A stretch of DNA of 64,000 nt from Sinotaia quadrata (GCA_028829895.1 CM054180.1:117977973-118041972); one strand, 5' to 3'; counted from the stretch's first letter, positions 1 through 11,197 are shown. A program made the numbers and translations. Notes: generated from the sequence alone by a model not told the origin.

Positions 1-335
1 CGGATTAGTTGCATTCAGAAAATCCATGTCAATTTCCCAATTCATATTGTCCTAACAGCGACCAGTACTCATGTAGTGTAATACGTGTTTACTCAATCTA
101 CAGTTTAGTACTTGTGTACTTACTCAGTCTCTACAGTGTAGTACGTGTGTACTTACTTAGTCTCTACATTGTAATATGTGTGTACTTAGTCTCAAAAGTG
201 TAGTACGTGGGTACTTACTCAGTCTCTACATAATAGTACATATGTACTTAGTCTCTATACTTTTACAATGTAGTACATGTATACTGAATCAGTCTCTACA
301 GTGTAGTACGTGTGTACTTACTCAGTCTCTGCCCA
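1..335. repeat. degenerate tandem array (about 35-bp unit)
   Basis: From about position 72 a unit containing GTAGTACGTGTGTACTTAC and TCAGTCTCTACA recurs about seven times with many differences. Positions 1-71 show nothing recognisable. Two short ORFs across it are by-products of the repetition. Confidence 0.75.
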
Positions 336-737
336 AATCTCGATGTCAACTTCTGACGTCTGTTGGGGAAAAAACAACAACAACGTCAAGAATTATAATA
401 AAGGAAACAAAACGAAAACTTAAAAGTCAGTTAACTATATGAATTTACAGATACCACACATTATGAACTAAAAATGAACAGCACATCACGTGACCAGGGG
501 CCACTGTCGGGCAGTTTTGTTTTGGGCGTGCTCAAATACAGACACAATGACACAACACGCTCTCTCTCTCTCTCTCTCTCTCCTATTGTATTGAGACAGA
601 TGATGGTAAATAGAAATGGGTTGTTTCCCCTTAGTGGTGCAAGGCGAGGAGAAAGAAATATGCAAGTTTCTTTCTCTACAACGAGAGTAAATGCTCTGAG
701 GCTGTTGATATTACCACAAAGAACCACAAGGAAAACA
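336..737. other. unassigned intergenic or intronic DNA
   Basis: Contains a pure (CT)n tract at about 559-582 and otherwise unique sequence. The overlapping short ORFs on both strands run through the microsatellite and show no conserved motif. Confidence 0.5.
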
Positions 738-958
738 CAATCTTAAATATAATCTGAAAGTTTGAAACATGGTCTGAAAATTAGTCTTAATTATAATCTA
801 AAATAGAGTTTGAAGCAAGATCAGAAACATAGTTTGATACTAAATCTGAAATTATAATCCGAAATATTGTTGAAACATAATCGAACAAATAATCTGAACC
901 AATCTGATATGTAATCTGAAATATTGTTTGAAACGTAATTTGAAATTATAATAATCTA
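738..958. repeat. degenerate short tandem repeat
   Basis: Motif AATCTGAAA with variants recurs every 15-30 bp (for example near 750, 774, 848, 916). Confidence 0.6.
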
Positions 959-1365
959 GTCTGCATCTTCAGGAAAGCACAGGCGAATAAACTGCTTGAA
1001 ATCTAGCGTTTCTAAATGTTAAGTCACGTGACTCAATGGCAACCATCGAGCAAACCCAACTGGCACGACTGCTATTGGCGCCAAAATATAATGCACTCAG
1101 AGTCACTTAACAAATATTACTTTCACTTCTTTTCCCATGCAAATATAGAAAAGCAAAAGATAGATGTGTAGTAATTTTTTTCTAATGAAGAAGAAGAAGG
1201 AAAGAAAATTCTTTTTATTTTAGTAATTATCAGTGTTATTAGTTCAGCAACCTGTCAGGACACCACAGCTGAAAAGAGCAATAAATATAATTTATAGTGA
1301 GAGAGCAGATAACCCTACATTAACTCGCCATTTAGTTCTTGGTTAGCTCCCTTGGTAGATTAATA
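959..1365. other. unassigned DNA left of the cPLA2 exons
   Basis: I looked on the minus strand for the next cPLA2 exon (end of C2, start of the catalytic domain) and found no open segment with splice sites matching it. Confidence 0.45.
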
Positions 1366-1518
1366 GTAGAAGAAGCAGCAGCAGTAGTAGTAATAAAAGA
1401 AGCGATAGCAGCAGTATAGTAGTAGTAGTAGTAGCAGTAATATTAGAAGTAGTAGCAGCAGTAGTAGTATTAGAAGTAGTAGTGGCAACAGTAGTATTAG
1501 AAGTAGCAGTAGTAGTTT
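1366..1518. repeat. AGT/AGC trinucleotide microsatellite
   Basis: Imperfect runs of AGC, AGT and AGA triplets over about 150 bp. Confidence 0.85.
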
Positions 1519-1691
1519 CTTCTAATTGAAGCTAAATCTGTTACACGATTTTACTAATAAAAAGAATCTGGCTACAAATATATATTAATATACAATAAAC
1601 CTTCTGAAATAGTACTATTTTATAGTAATGAAATAGATAAATAAATAACTTATAATTTCAGTTGTTTGATTTATTGTCAGTCTTGGCTTAC

Positions 1692-1807
1692 ATGGTTGAA
1701 CTGTATCGTCTTCTTCTCCTTCGTGTTCAAGGGCAGAGGGTCAAGCTTTAGCGTCACAGCACACAGAAGTTCGTCGATCGTGTAATTGGCATCGACCAAA
1801 GATATCT
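1692..1807 (-). CDS. PLA2G4: cPLA2 C2-domain exon (third calcium-binding loop)
   Basis: Internal exon of 116 bp, transcribed leftward. It encodes a peptide with the core SLVDANYTIDELL and ends near KTIQFNH. This matches the segment of the cytosolic phospholipase A2 (group IV) C2 domain that carries the third calcium-binding loop: Asp-Ala-Asn are the loop's calcium ligands and the following Tyr-Thr-Ile lies where the family inserts side chains into the membrane. The acceptor reads CACTCAG and the donor GTAAGCC. The first two bases complete a Glu codon begun by the single last base of the exon at 2300-2446, so the splice phase agrees; the exon ends in phase 0. The catalytic lysophospholipase-like domain should follow further left, outside the window. 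Identification is by recognisable motif; which group IV paralogue it is cannot be decided from C2 alone. Confidence 0.88.
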
Positions 1808-1982
1808 CTGAGTGAATTTTAAAAAAATATACAAATGTGTGCATTAAATGAAAAAGGTATTTTGGAAATAATACGGTAAATTATCTCGTTTGCGGAGAAC
1901 AACCATGATGCTAAGTAAAGTACTAAGAGTTGCTGTCATATATTACTCATTAATGTTTAAGTTCCCTTTCACGAGCACTCAC

Positions 1983-1985
<3 letters not shown>

Positions 1986-2054
<69 letters not shown>
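1986..2054. repeat. (CA)n microsatellite in a cPLA2 intron
   Basis: Nearly pure CA dinucleotides with two TA interruptions, in the intron between the exons at 1692-1807 and 2300-2446. Confidence 0.95.
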
Positions 2055-2057
<3 letters not shown>

Positions 2058-2062
2058 TAAAT

Positions 2063-2205
2063 ATTATGCGTTTCGTCTTTGTTTTTCACGTTTCCCTATT
2101 GGTATAATCATCAAGTGAGCTATTTTATATATATATATATGCATATTATGCGTTTCGTCTTTGTTTTTTACGTTTTCTTGTTGATATAATCAACTGAGCT
2201 ATTTT
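2063..2205. repeat. direct duplication of about 62 bp
   Basis: Copies at 2063-2126 and 2145-2205 share ATTATGCGTTTCGTCTTTG and end in GAGCTATTTT; an AT dinucleotide run lies between them. Confidence 0.85.
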
Positions 2206-2299
2206 GGTCAGCATTTTCTTTAATGACGCATCCTGAATAAGGTCAATAAAGGGGTTAATATATGTTTTTAGTATTCGTTTACTTGACAAAGAAACTCAC

Positions 2300-2446
2300 C
2301 CAATTCATTTATGACGTCTGAATCCAAGAAAAATGTGAACGTTTCGTTCCAGATTGGATTGACGTCATTGTCTTTTACGGTTGTCTGATGCCAGCCATTG
2401 GGGGAGGTTTTTATGAACAAGGTGATGTAAGGGTCTGGTGTATCCA
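2300..2446 (-). CDS. PLA2G4: cPLA2 C2-domain exon (core, first and second calcium loops)
   Basis: Internal exon of 147 bp with acceptor TTTTGCAG and donor GTGAGT. It encodes a C2-domain core with DTPDPY (first calcium-binding loop; Asp residues bind Ca2+) and NDVNPIWNETF (second loop and the strand after it). These are signature motifs of the C2 domain of cytosolic phospholipase A2, which drives calcium-dependent movement to intracellular membranes where the enzyme releases arachidonate from phospholipids. The exon starts in phase 1: the single A ending the exon at 4703-4784 plus TG gives Met. It ends with one base of a Glu codon finished by the 1692-1807 exon. The calcium ligands I can identify by family knowledge are all kept, so the domain is probably functional. 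No stop or frameshift is seen. Confidence 0.92.
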
Positions 2447-2631
2447 CTGCAAAATCATAGAACAAAAACGCTTACATATCACTTTCGAAACTGAAGATGC
2501 CATCAATCATTGACCCAAAGTTACAACAGAAACTACTTCTTGTTTTTAGGCATACCAAGCAAAAGAGTGAAAAATACAAGAGACGATTAGATTGGAAAAT
2601 TTTATAGATGAACTAGACGAAATATACAGAC

Positions 2632-3056
2632 TGGGTGAAATAACAAGTTGGAAGAAGTAGACGAGTTGGATTAGAAGAGATGGATGAAATAGATGAGACG
2701 AAGTAGAAGAGTTGTATGAAGTAGACGAGTTGGATTAAATAGACGATTTGGATTAGAAGAGATGGATGAAACAGGTGAGATGAAGTAGACGAGTTGGAGG
2801 AAGTAGACGAGTTGGAGGAAGTAGACGAGTTGGAGGAAGTAGACGAATTGGATTATAAGAGATGGATGAAATAGATGAGACGAAGTAAACGAGTTGGATG
2901 AAGTAAACGGGATGGAGGAAATAGACGAGTTGGACGAAGTAGAGAGTTGGATGAATTAGTTCGATGAAATAAAAGAGTTGGATGAAGTAGACGAGTTCGA
3001 TTAAGTAGAAGAGTTGGATGAAGTAGACTAGTTCGATTAAATAGACGAGCTACTAG
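2632..3056. repeat. minisatellite, GACGAGTTGGATGAAGTA-type unit
   Basis: An approximately 18-bp unit built on GAGTTGGATGAAGTAGAC recurs over 20 times with variants, in the intron between the exons at 2300 and 4703. A short repetitive minus ORF across it is an artefact. Confidence 0.9.
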
Positions 3057-3514
3057 CAATGGGAACTAGATGAATGTATCAGACAAGCACTGTTACTATA
3101 TGGAGTATATGCCCACTGAAAAAAACGTTTTCGATCACCTCCAACATTATATCTAGTTACCATAGAAACGCGTCTTTTGAATGGTACGATTATCTAGCTG
3201 GCTAGCATGCATTTGTCTTAAGACTAGGGTATTACAGCGTAAACGTTTCTCTCTGAGTTAAGTAAGAAAACTTTCTAGACGCCACGCTCTCAGCTAGTCT
3301 GGGATCGGGTAATCTGGGTAACCAAGAGTATCAGTTGTCTGTGCTGAGGGTTTATGTCGGAAATGCAGTTACTGATTGTGTCAAGGTTGTAAGGGGGAAG
3401 TGGGGGGGGGGAGAGGCATGTCACGGATTGTCCGGATAATAAGAATAGAGCTGATTATCGATCTGAATGTTAATTAGATTTGGGTATTGTTTTTATCAGC
3501 GATTGTTTCGAAGC
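3057..3514. other. cPLA2 intron sequence
   Basis: No recognisable feature on either strand. Confidence 0.5.
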
Positions 3515-3598
3515 TTGAGAGAGAGAGAGAGAGAGAAGGAGAGAAGGAGAGACAGAGAGAAGGAGAGACAGAGAGAAGGAGAGACAGACAGACAGAGA
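3515..3598. repeat. GA-rich simple repeat
   Basis: GAGAGAGA followed by repeated GAAGGAGAGACAGA units. Confidence 0.9.
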
Positions 3599-3879
3599 AG
3601 TACAACACATAACACATGATCGGGACTGACAAACGAAATTACGAAATAGAAAACTACACAAGGTCAACTATTTCAATGCAACTAAAACGAACAATTCTAC
3701 TACCCCCCACCCCTTCCCTTTCCTACTTTACTAAATTACAAAGAAATAAATTGATGTTGCTATCGTTTCAGTCATTTTGTTTACAGATCCAACATTTGTT
3801 GAGCTCGTGACTTACACTTCACTAGAGACAGATCTTAGGGGAGACTAAAATATATAACTGACAATCTTGGTCTCATTCA

Positions 3880-4495
3880 GTTTGCTAAGGCCTAAGTTCC
3901 CTATACATTCCTTGTCTGATACATTTTCCGATAGGCCTAAATTCCCTACACATTCCTTGGTCTAGTACTTTCTGTTAACATTGTCAACAAAATCTTTAGT
4001 CCGCTACTTTTTTTTGCTACTAATTCTCAGGACCATTCTTGTTCTAATACTATGTGTTATGCAGTATTTTTCACAACCCTTGCTCTAAATACTTTCTATT
4101 ACAATTTCTAAACAAAATCCTTAGTCTTCTAATCTATATTATACAGTCTCAGCAAAATTCTTTGGTCTGCAATTTATTATCACACGTTCTCAACATAATC
4201 ATTGGTCTAGTGCTTTCCTGTTACAAAGTCTCGACAAACTTTTACGTCTACTACTTTCCAACACCATTTTATTAAAATCCCTCCCCAGGTGTCTTCTTGT
4301 ATAAATATTCAGCGAACTTAAATATTTGATCTAATAATTTCTCATTTAAAAAAATCTTTCATTTTCTGTTAAATATCCTCGACAACATTCATGGTCTATA
4401 TTTTCTCTTAAATATTTTCGAAAACAAATTCGAGATTTAACGATTTCTGTTAATTATTCTCAACAAAATCCTGGGCCTGATGTTTTCCAGGCTTG
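3880..4495. repeat. degenerate tandem array (about 45-55 bp unit)
   Basis: A unit with a TTGGTCTA-like core, CTTTCTGTTA and CTCAACAAAATC recurs about ten times with strong divergence (for example near 3955, 4020, 4110, 4200, 4390). An old minisatellite inside the cPLA2 intron. Confidence 0.65.
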
Positions 4496-4702
4496 ACTTT
4501 TGATTGTGTATTCCTAAGGACGTCAGACTCCGAATACAACAGAGTTATTGGAAAAAAAACTCGCCTCGATGCTATGCTACTACGTCAACACCAATTAAAG
4601 CAACACCTTTCTAACCAATGGGATTAACCCATCACAAACCTTTACTTTTTCCATTACGTTTCTGAAAAAAGTGATGCACAAAAAAAGCTATCACATACTT
4701 AC

Positions 4703-4784
4703 TCATGTCCTTGACCCAGCCTTTGGTTATGTTTCGACCGCGAAGAACTTTGACGTACAAATTGGTACATGGTCTATGGTACAC
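4703..4784 (-). CDS. PLA2G4: cPLA2 C2-domain exon (first strands)
   Basis: Internal exon of 82 bp with acceptor TTAATTGCAG and donor GTAAGT. It reads in one open frame, beginning VYHRPCTNLYVKVLRG and continuing through a Thr-Lys-Gly-Trp-Val-Lys-Asp-Met segment. This corresponds to the first beta strands of the cPLA2 C2 domain up to the first calcium-binding loop, including the hydrophobic loop residues that insert into the membrane. It begins in phase 0, which fits the end of the 25-bp exon at 9982-10006, and ends with one base completing a Met codon in the next exon. Too short to identify alone; the join to DTPDPY in the neighbouring exon makes the call. Confidence 0.88.
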
Positions 4785-4879
4785 CTGCAATTAACAGATG
4801 AAGCACACCCAATAGACAGATAGATGGAGGGAGGGAGGGATAGATAGAATTATTAATCTACGCTCTCATTTCGTAGAAA

Positions 4880-5365
4880 TAATGCTTATATGGAGAACAC
4901 ACATCCCTGTAATATACGTACTCTCACACACGTGTATATACATCTGTTTGGTATGCATACACACTTTCACAGATATCCTTTTGATATATGTATATTTATA
5001 CACACACTTTCACACTCATGTATACACATCCATTTAATATGTATATCCACACACACATGCAAACATCCGTTTGATTAATATATACACTCACGAATATTCG
5101 TTTAATATACATTAAACACTCCATAAATGTACACACATCCGTTTAATATATGTAACATGTATACGTACACACGTCCGTTTGATAAACTTACATACTCTCA
5201 AACGCTTTTACACATCTTGATATGCACACACACTCTCAAAAGTATGTGTACACATCCGTTTGATGTATATGCATACTCTCACAACTTTTACACACACCTT
5301 GTTGATATATATCCTCCCTCTCCAACAGACACACATAAATACATACACACTCTCCGGCAAACGTA
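4880..5365. repeat. degenerate tandem array rich in CA and TATA
   Basis: Units with CACATCCGTTTGATATATG followed by CACTCTCAC-like sequence recur about nine times at spacings near 45-55 bp. Short ORFs across it are repetition artefacts. Confidence 0.75.
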
Positions 5366-5599
5366 TAGAAACATATCTATTACTTAAACAGCGTATATCG
5401 AGAGATGGTGGTTGTGACACCGATTTCTTTCACGCCATAGCTACATGGGTAAACACAAATGGGCGTGGTGATATATTATGCTTTATTTAAATTTAAGCGC
5501 TTTTTTTTTAGAGGGAACAACTTGCTGTTGTTATGCCATAATGAAGTAAAGATCTGTAGTTCTATGTTGTTTCGTCTGGATCTCATCTCCTCACTATTT

Positions 5600-5898
5600 T
5601 CGCCTCTGTATGTATGTGTGTGTGTGTGTGTTTCTGTTTTTGCTCTTTCGTCTTCCCTCCCTCTTTATCTATCCCTCCCCCCCCCCCCATCACTCTACTC
5701 ATCTCTCTCATTTTTTATATCTTCCTCTGTCCATCATACTTCTCCCCCTTCCCTCCAATCTTTCTGGCTTCTTGTCCCCACTCTCTCTCACATACACACA
5801 TTCTTTCGTCTCTTTTGTCTTTTCCATTCTTCTTTTATTCCATTCCGCTGCCTCCTACCTTTCTGTTTCCCTCCCTTCTCTTCCTCCCTTTCCCTCCA
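5600..5898. repeat. pyrimidine-rich low-complexity tract
   Basis: A TG run followed by about 260 bp of mixed TC. All three plus frames stay open, which explains the overlapping long low-complexity ORFs here; none is a gene. Confidence 0.85.
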
Positions 5899-7898
5899 AG
5901 ATATTTTGGAGTTCACCTAAACATGATGTTTTAAATTGTAATAAAATTGCCCAGCTGTTTCTCAATATCGATTTGTACTTTAGCAATAAAGAAAATATTA
6001 TTAGGCAAATAAAACTTTTAAAATACAGTTCACTTTTAACAGCAACACACTGACAATCTTGCCAGTGATGTGACCTTCACATTTACTGAAGCAAAGCACC
6101 AGCATAATTAGTATAGAGACCTTACACCCTTGCTAAGGGCCACCAATGCACTGATATAGTGTTATTTAATACGATTTTTTTTTTTCTGTTTATTTAAGTC
6201 ACCACCACCCTTGAAGGGACGGGGGTTTGAACAAAGAAGTGAGCAGTGGGGAGAACGTCATTGTAGCGTACCGCTACCGTCTACGTCACGTCTCCACTGT
6301 CACAACTTTATTCACTCCCTTAGTGGCGTGTCAGTACTACAGAGGACCTGACAGTTATTTATCACAGCGTCCGACACGCATACACCATGGATGTGTGTCT
6401 GGTTCTTTTATTATGCGTGCAAGGGTTACGTATGCTGACGTGTTTGTATGCGAGATTGTAAGTGGAGTGCAGAATGTCAGCAATACAGGACAGTACAATG
6501 CAGACACTGCACTCAATCTTTCAAAACAATAGTAGAGAAGTTCCTGCCTTTTGATGATTATGATTAATTTTATTTTTCTAATTGCTCTCTTTTGTGTAGT
6601 GACTCTAACTGCTCGTTCCACAAACCAGTCAGTTGTAAAACACGCCCTCTGGGAATAAAGGAGCAATTCTCTAAATGGTGGGAGATGAAGATTAATAAAA
6701 AGTAAGAAAAGAAGAAAGTAGAGAGCAACAAATTATGAGCATGCAAAGTGAGACAATTTCTTCTATGAAAACAGCTACAGCAAAAGTACCAAGGAAACTA
6801 ATATGATCATAACGTTATTAAAAATGTCAAACAAGATTCCTGGAGCTATTCTGTTCCTCCACAACTGAATAAAAATAGATAAAGGTTTAAATCTTAAGTT
6901 CAAATCCTATGCCCTACTTATAATCAATCCTATGTGCACTGAGGTTTTTCTAATAATAGATTAATTCTTTGATTACTCAGAGTGTTTTATTTTTGTACCC
7001 TTCAAAAATCAAGTTGGGTATTTCAGATAAAAAAGATGACATGATCGGCCATGCAGGAAAAACAACTGAAGTAGGGTCTCAGTTCAAAAGTAGTTGCTGT
7101 CATCTCTGTCTCTCATGGGGATGCTTGTGCTTGGGCCTCCACCACCACCCCGACAGACTTCTGGTGTCAAATGATCAGCCTTCTGCTTGATCCAAAACAA
7201 CTTATCAGATTGACCTCCTGTCCATAGTTTGGGTCCAGACTTCCCTTTATGTAGGTTAAGTCGAGTGGGTTCACAGACTACTGCTAAATCAGAAACAAGT
7301 TGATGTCACGCTTTACCGTCAGTGGAGTGTCGTCAGGGCGTGGTATTACCTTCCATCCGTGATCTGTACAGATATAATCAGTCCACCCATGGAATAGGTC
7401 TGGTTCAAGGCCACTGGCTGTCCACAGGCAAAATGTCCTGTCTGACTCGTTTTGCCAATGCACTATAATGGCTCATTAAATGGTTAATGAATTTTGCCAG
7501 TAGGGCGGGATGATCTCTTACCAGATAACTGCATTAAAATACCCAACTGATTTGCCATCACAACTATACAGTTATTTAACATGGGGACATAAACAAAGAA
7601 GTTATGCTATCCACATAACACCACAAAATAATTCTGGTCTCTCCGTCAAAGGTCTCATACTGTCATGGTCGTCAGCCCTCATTCTCAGCCGTGATACTTT
7701 TTCACTTGATTTTTAAAAACCCACTGTTTTCCCTTTAATTTAATGCTCCAAGTCCTTAACTGAACCTTCAATCTGATGTTCAAAATATCACTAAGAGAGA
7801 AAATTTATTAAGCTGCAACGCGTAGCTGTGTGGTCTGCCATGCAGATTGCATGAATCTCAAAGTTTCTTCTGTTTTCTGTCTCTCTCTTCTCTCCTCT
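5899..7898. other. 2 kb of cPLA2 intron, unassigned
   Basis: Mostly unique sequence. Short ORFs on both strands near 6227-6666 overlap one another and carry no motif I recognise. The stretch near 6890 has a B-box-like GTTCAAATCC but no matching A box. Confidence 0.45.
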
Positions 7899-8340
7899 CT
7901 ATCCTCTTGGTGGTGGTTCCGCTTACATTCACCCCAGAAGCCGCAAGAGACTTTTCATCTTCTCGATGTTCTCAGTCTTGGTCTGCTTCTGGAGGGATCC
8001 CCACAGCCTCGCGGTGAGGTGGAGGGCGGGAGGGCTGGCGGAAAGGGGTGAAACAGGCAGCACCAGTTTGGCGCACACCCTCAGCCGCCCTCCGTTGGTG
8101 GGAATGTCTATCCTCTTGGTTGTTGTTGTTGTTGTTGTTGTTCCGCTTACATTCACCCCAGAAGCCGCAAGAGACCTTTCATCTTCTCGATGTTCTCAGT
8201 CTTGGTCTGCTTCTTGGGGGATCCCCAGAGCCTCGCGGTGAGGTGGAGGGCGGGAGGGCTGGCGGAAGGGGGTGAAACAGGCAGCACCAGTTTGGCGCAC
8301 ACCCTCAACCGCCCTCCCTTGGTGGGAATGATCTATCCTC
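7899..8340. repeat. tandem duplication of a 209/225-bp GC-rich segment
   Basis: The segment beginning ATCCTCTTGG occurs at 7901 and 8110 and restarts at 8335. The two copies are nearly identical over their GC-rich part; the length difference comes mainly from a (GTT)n expansion in the second copy. Overlapping ORFs on both strands are short, and I recognise no domain. Base composition is clearly higher in GC than the surroundings. Confidence 0.9.
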
Positions 8341-9091
8341 TTGGCAAAAACATAAGCTTATATTTACTACAATATCCAGTGCCCCCTAGGGGCTAAAATA
8401 AAAACACTGTTCCATTGTTTAGGAAAAATTGTGTACCACTGAACATAAACAAGCTCACTAATTAACTGTCCTGGTCTAAGCAGGTGAAACTAAACACTAA
8501 ATGAATGTTAATACAAACTGGCACCTCGGTCTCAGAGTCTCATACAATCAAATCCCCCAGTCCTGTCTCATTGGCCCCGAAGCATGACTGCCTCCCCATT
8601 GTACGTTGCCACTTAATAGATACATGAGGTTTTCTTGCCTTACCTATCACCTCAGGCATATAAATGAAAAAACTAATTACCTCGCCAGCCTTTTTTTAAT
8701 AATTTTTTTTGGGGGGAGGGGGGAGGGAATTAGATTTTGTCGCGCTGGCGAGTCCACTACCGGATTTCTGAGACAATTTATTTATCTGTATGTTACACTA
8801 TATTTCTTTATTTCTTATGTATAGCTTACATGCATTTGATGAAATAGTATTTCTTTTTGTCTTTTTGATTGTTAGCCTATATCTCAACCACGCCCACACG
8901 AGGAAAGAGTAAGTGATAGGGGTTGTGAAGGGGGTCGAGACATTGTATGGACAAGTGCAAAAGTGAAATGCCTTTTATCCTCTCTATCTAGGTTTTACAG
9001 TCAGCTTTTTGTGTCGAATTACGTGAGTATTATAAGGAAAAGTTATAGTTATTTTCAGATTTTTAAAACAAATAAATAAATAAATGCTTAC
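8341..9091. other. cPLA2 intron sequence
   Basis: Nothing recognised apart from a 9-bp inverted repeat CTCGCCAGC / GCTGGCGAG (8681-8689 and 8744-8752) enclosing a T-run and a G-run. Confidence 0.45.
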
Positions 9092-9174
9092 TTGGACCAG
9101 ATCAGAGGACGAAACATCTTGACCCCATTAACAAAGCGCGCGCACACTTTCTTGAAAACTCTGCCTTTAAACTT
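9092..9174 (-). CDS. possible exon, basic peptide, inside the cPLA2 intron
   Basis: An 83-bp open segment on the same strand as the cPLA2 exons. It begins AAG-TTT after a possible AAG acceptor and ends at a donor-like GTAAGC. It encodes a basic peptide with core FKKVCARFVNGVKMFRPLIW, free of low complexity. It would end in phase 2, which the next cPLA2 exon (phase 0) cannot accept. It may be part of an alternative N-terminus, a nested gene, or chance. No family recognised. Confidence 0.3.
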
Positions 9175-9249
9175 CTTGAACAGCCGGCAGCAATGCGTGT
9201 GAGTGTGTGAGTGAAAGTAGAATGAATATTTTGTTCTTTTAACAAAAAT

Positions 9250-9333
9250 TTAAAATACCATTCTCGGCAGAGGAGACATCTCCGGGTCATCGGATTCCAC
9301 ATCCATCGTTACCGGGTTAAGTTCATATTCCAT
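9250..9333 (-). CDS. possible alternative first exon or small ORF with ideal start context
   Basis: ATG in an ideal eukaryotic start context (ACCATGG), followed by 27 acidic codons beginning MEYELNPVTM before a stop. A weak donor-like GTATTT lies just before the stop; splicing from it over about 84 bp to position 9174 would join in frame to the basic segment at 9092-9174. It could be an alternative start of the cPLA2 gene or an unrelated short ORF. There is no homology evidence. Confidence 0.3.
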   Translation of the reverse strand: MEYELNPVTMDVESDDPEMSPLPRMVF

Positions 9334-9981
9334 GGTTTGAGGCAGATAGCTGTGCGCAATCTTATATTTATTTTGAACTGTGTTGACATCAGATCATCAA
9401 TAAGGCCTACACTTATTTGCAACTACGACCCATATGAGACTGGTGCAATTATGCCGTTCTGAAATATTATAATATAAGCAAAGCAGACAAATCCAAGCAA
9501 TAAACACAAAACGCGAGCTTAGACCAGCAGTCCAGCACACACAACAGACTTGACCCTTGGCTGCCAAGGTTGGGAAAGTGGCGAAGCACTGAATTCCCGC
9601 CGTAAAAAAACAAAACAAAAAAAAAAAACCCATCTTTTGGACGGATGGGGGTGTAAGTTCATCGCTACTTCGATGTAAAAATAAAAAACACCCCACACCT
9701 TTAATGTAGTTCAATTCCTGCTGACATCAAATGGTATTGGTATCACGTGACTAAGATCACCACGAGTCATTTGGGATGGATTTTTATTTTATTATTTTTT
9801 TAATAGGTTTTTTTTGGGGGGGTGGGTAAATGGAGGCGTTTTTTGCTCATTCATTTGCTTGCACCTCTTCCAAAGTCACGTGCAACGAATGGATTGCGCA
9901 TGCGTGAGGTGACGTGTTTGCAATGTAAATGACGTTACTACTCACACATCAGTTTGCATCTGTGATTGACAACTCACTCAC
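9334..9981. other. cPLA2 intron sequence
   Basis: Unique sequence with a T/G homopolymer stretch near 9795-9825 and a palindromic TGCGCATGCG (NRF-1-like) near 9896, just upstream of the 25-bp exon on the genomic map. No exon found. Confidence 0.4.
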
Positions 9982-10006
9982 CTCGAATATTTGAAAAGGA
10001 TCAAAT
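9982..10006 (-). CDS. PLA2G4: cPLA2 25-bp micro-exon (N-terminus of C2 domain)
   Basis: A 25-bp exon with a strong pyrimidine-rich acceptor (TTTCCTGTTTCGTTTCAG) and donor GTGAGT. After one base that completes a codon from a missing upstream exon it encodes FDPFQIFE. That matches the Asp-Pro-(Tyr/Phe)-Gln stretch just before the C2 domain of cPLA2, and the frame joins in phase 0 to VYHRP of the 4703-4784 exon. The upstream exon with the initiator Met must end with two bases of a codon and lie to the right; I did not find it. The intron to the next exon is about 5.2 kb. Confidence 0.72.
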
Positions 10007-10049
10007 CTGAAACGAAACAGGAAATCGTCCAATAAATATTTGTAAATAC

Positions 10050-10280
10050 ACCACACACGCACACGCGCGCACACACACACAACTACACACGCGCGCGCAC
10101 ACACACAACTACACACGCTCGCCTACGCGCACGAACATACACGCTCACGCTACGCGGTCACAACTCTCGCGAAGTACAAACGCAAAAGTTACATTTATAA
10201 AATCACATAAACACACGCTATCACACGCTCTCGCGCGCGCACACAGTTATACAGACATACGCATGCGCGCGCTTGGGTCA
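10050..10280. repeat. CA/CG-rich simple repeats
   Basis: Runs of CACACA mixed with CGCGCG, CpG-rich compared with the rest of the window. Confidence 0.8.
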
Positions 10281-11197
10281 TCACACTTTGTCGTCTTGGA
10301 TACACACTGAGTTACACAATAGTCAGGCTATTTGCGTTTTTCGCCGTCACGCACTGTTCACGCACGTCACGACACGCACTGTTCTCAGTGTCTCGCCGTC
10401 ACTTGACACGTAGCAGAGTGCGAGAAGCTCCTCCTGGGCAGGGGGTGGGGGGTGCGAGAGGTTATGATTAAAATATATTTCATTTAATGTGCTTAATAAA
10501 AAATCGATATGCGGGGTGCGAGAACAAATTAAATTAAGAAAAGTGATACCAACAGCCGTAAAGGTGTGTTGTAGTGATGACACCGTTGTGTTGATGGCGA
10601 GAGTACCCTAACGTGACCTACCCACTTACGTCCTTTATTGACATTTCTAAAATTAATTATTTTATGACCTGGAGCTTCACATTTATTGTTTTTATAACTT
10701 GTCCACTCTATGCCGCCCGTCCGCGAAATCAACGACCTTAGGAAGTGGGCACTAAGCAGGTATTCTTCTATTAACCGTGCCTTCGTTGGTATCAGAAAAG
10801 TGGGGGGGGGAATGAACTGTCATTGCCAATTGGTTGGGATTTGTGTTTTCCTCTTACTGCATTCGTAGTTTTGTTTGTTTCCGATTCTACTTCGTACAAT
10901 TTCCCAATTCCACAGAACACTCATTGCAAGACGCCATATTTCATTTTATTGAGGTTGAAAACATTAGTCATATATATTAACCGTCATTTTGGCCTACCTA
11001 TGATCTTACCACGGCTGGACTTTTTATTCCTGTACAATTTTTTTTTTTTAAAGAAATATAAAACTCACCCTTTGTTCACTAAGGCACGGTGCCGACGAGC
11101 GCGAGGCATTCTGGGACAGACGAAGCGAACGAAGTTAAAACAGGCTTAGTGTGTTGAACTTCCGGTTTTTTGATTGCTCAAATTATCACGACACTGC
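10281..11197. other. unassigned, CpG-containing region
   Basis: The missing first cPLA2 exon could lie here or further right; I could not single one out. An ETS-type ACTTCCGGTTTT occurs near 11158, consistent with but not proof of a promoter. Confidence 0.35.

Noticed and set aside
5459..6053. Three overlapping ORFs of 106-153 codons
   Set aside because: They run through a TC-rich tract that has no stops in any plus frame; the translations are Ser/Leu/Pro low complexity.
8681..8752. 9-bp inverted repeat around T and G runs as a MITE or terminator
   Set aside because: Too short an inverted repeat, no target duplication, and no further copies seen.
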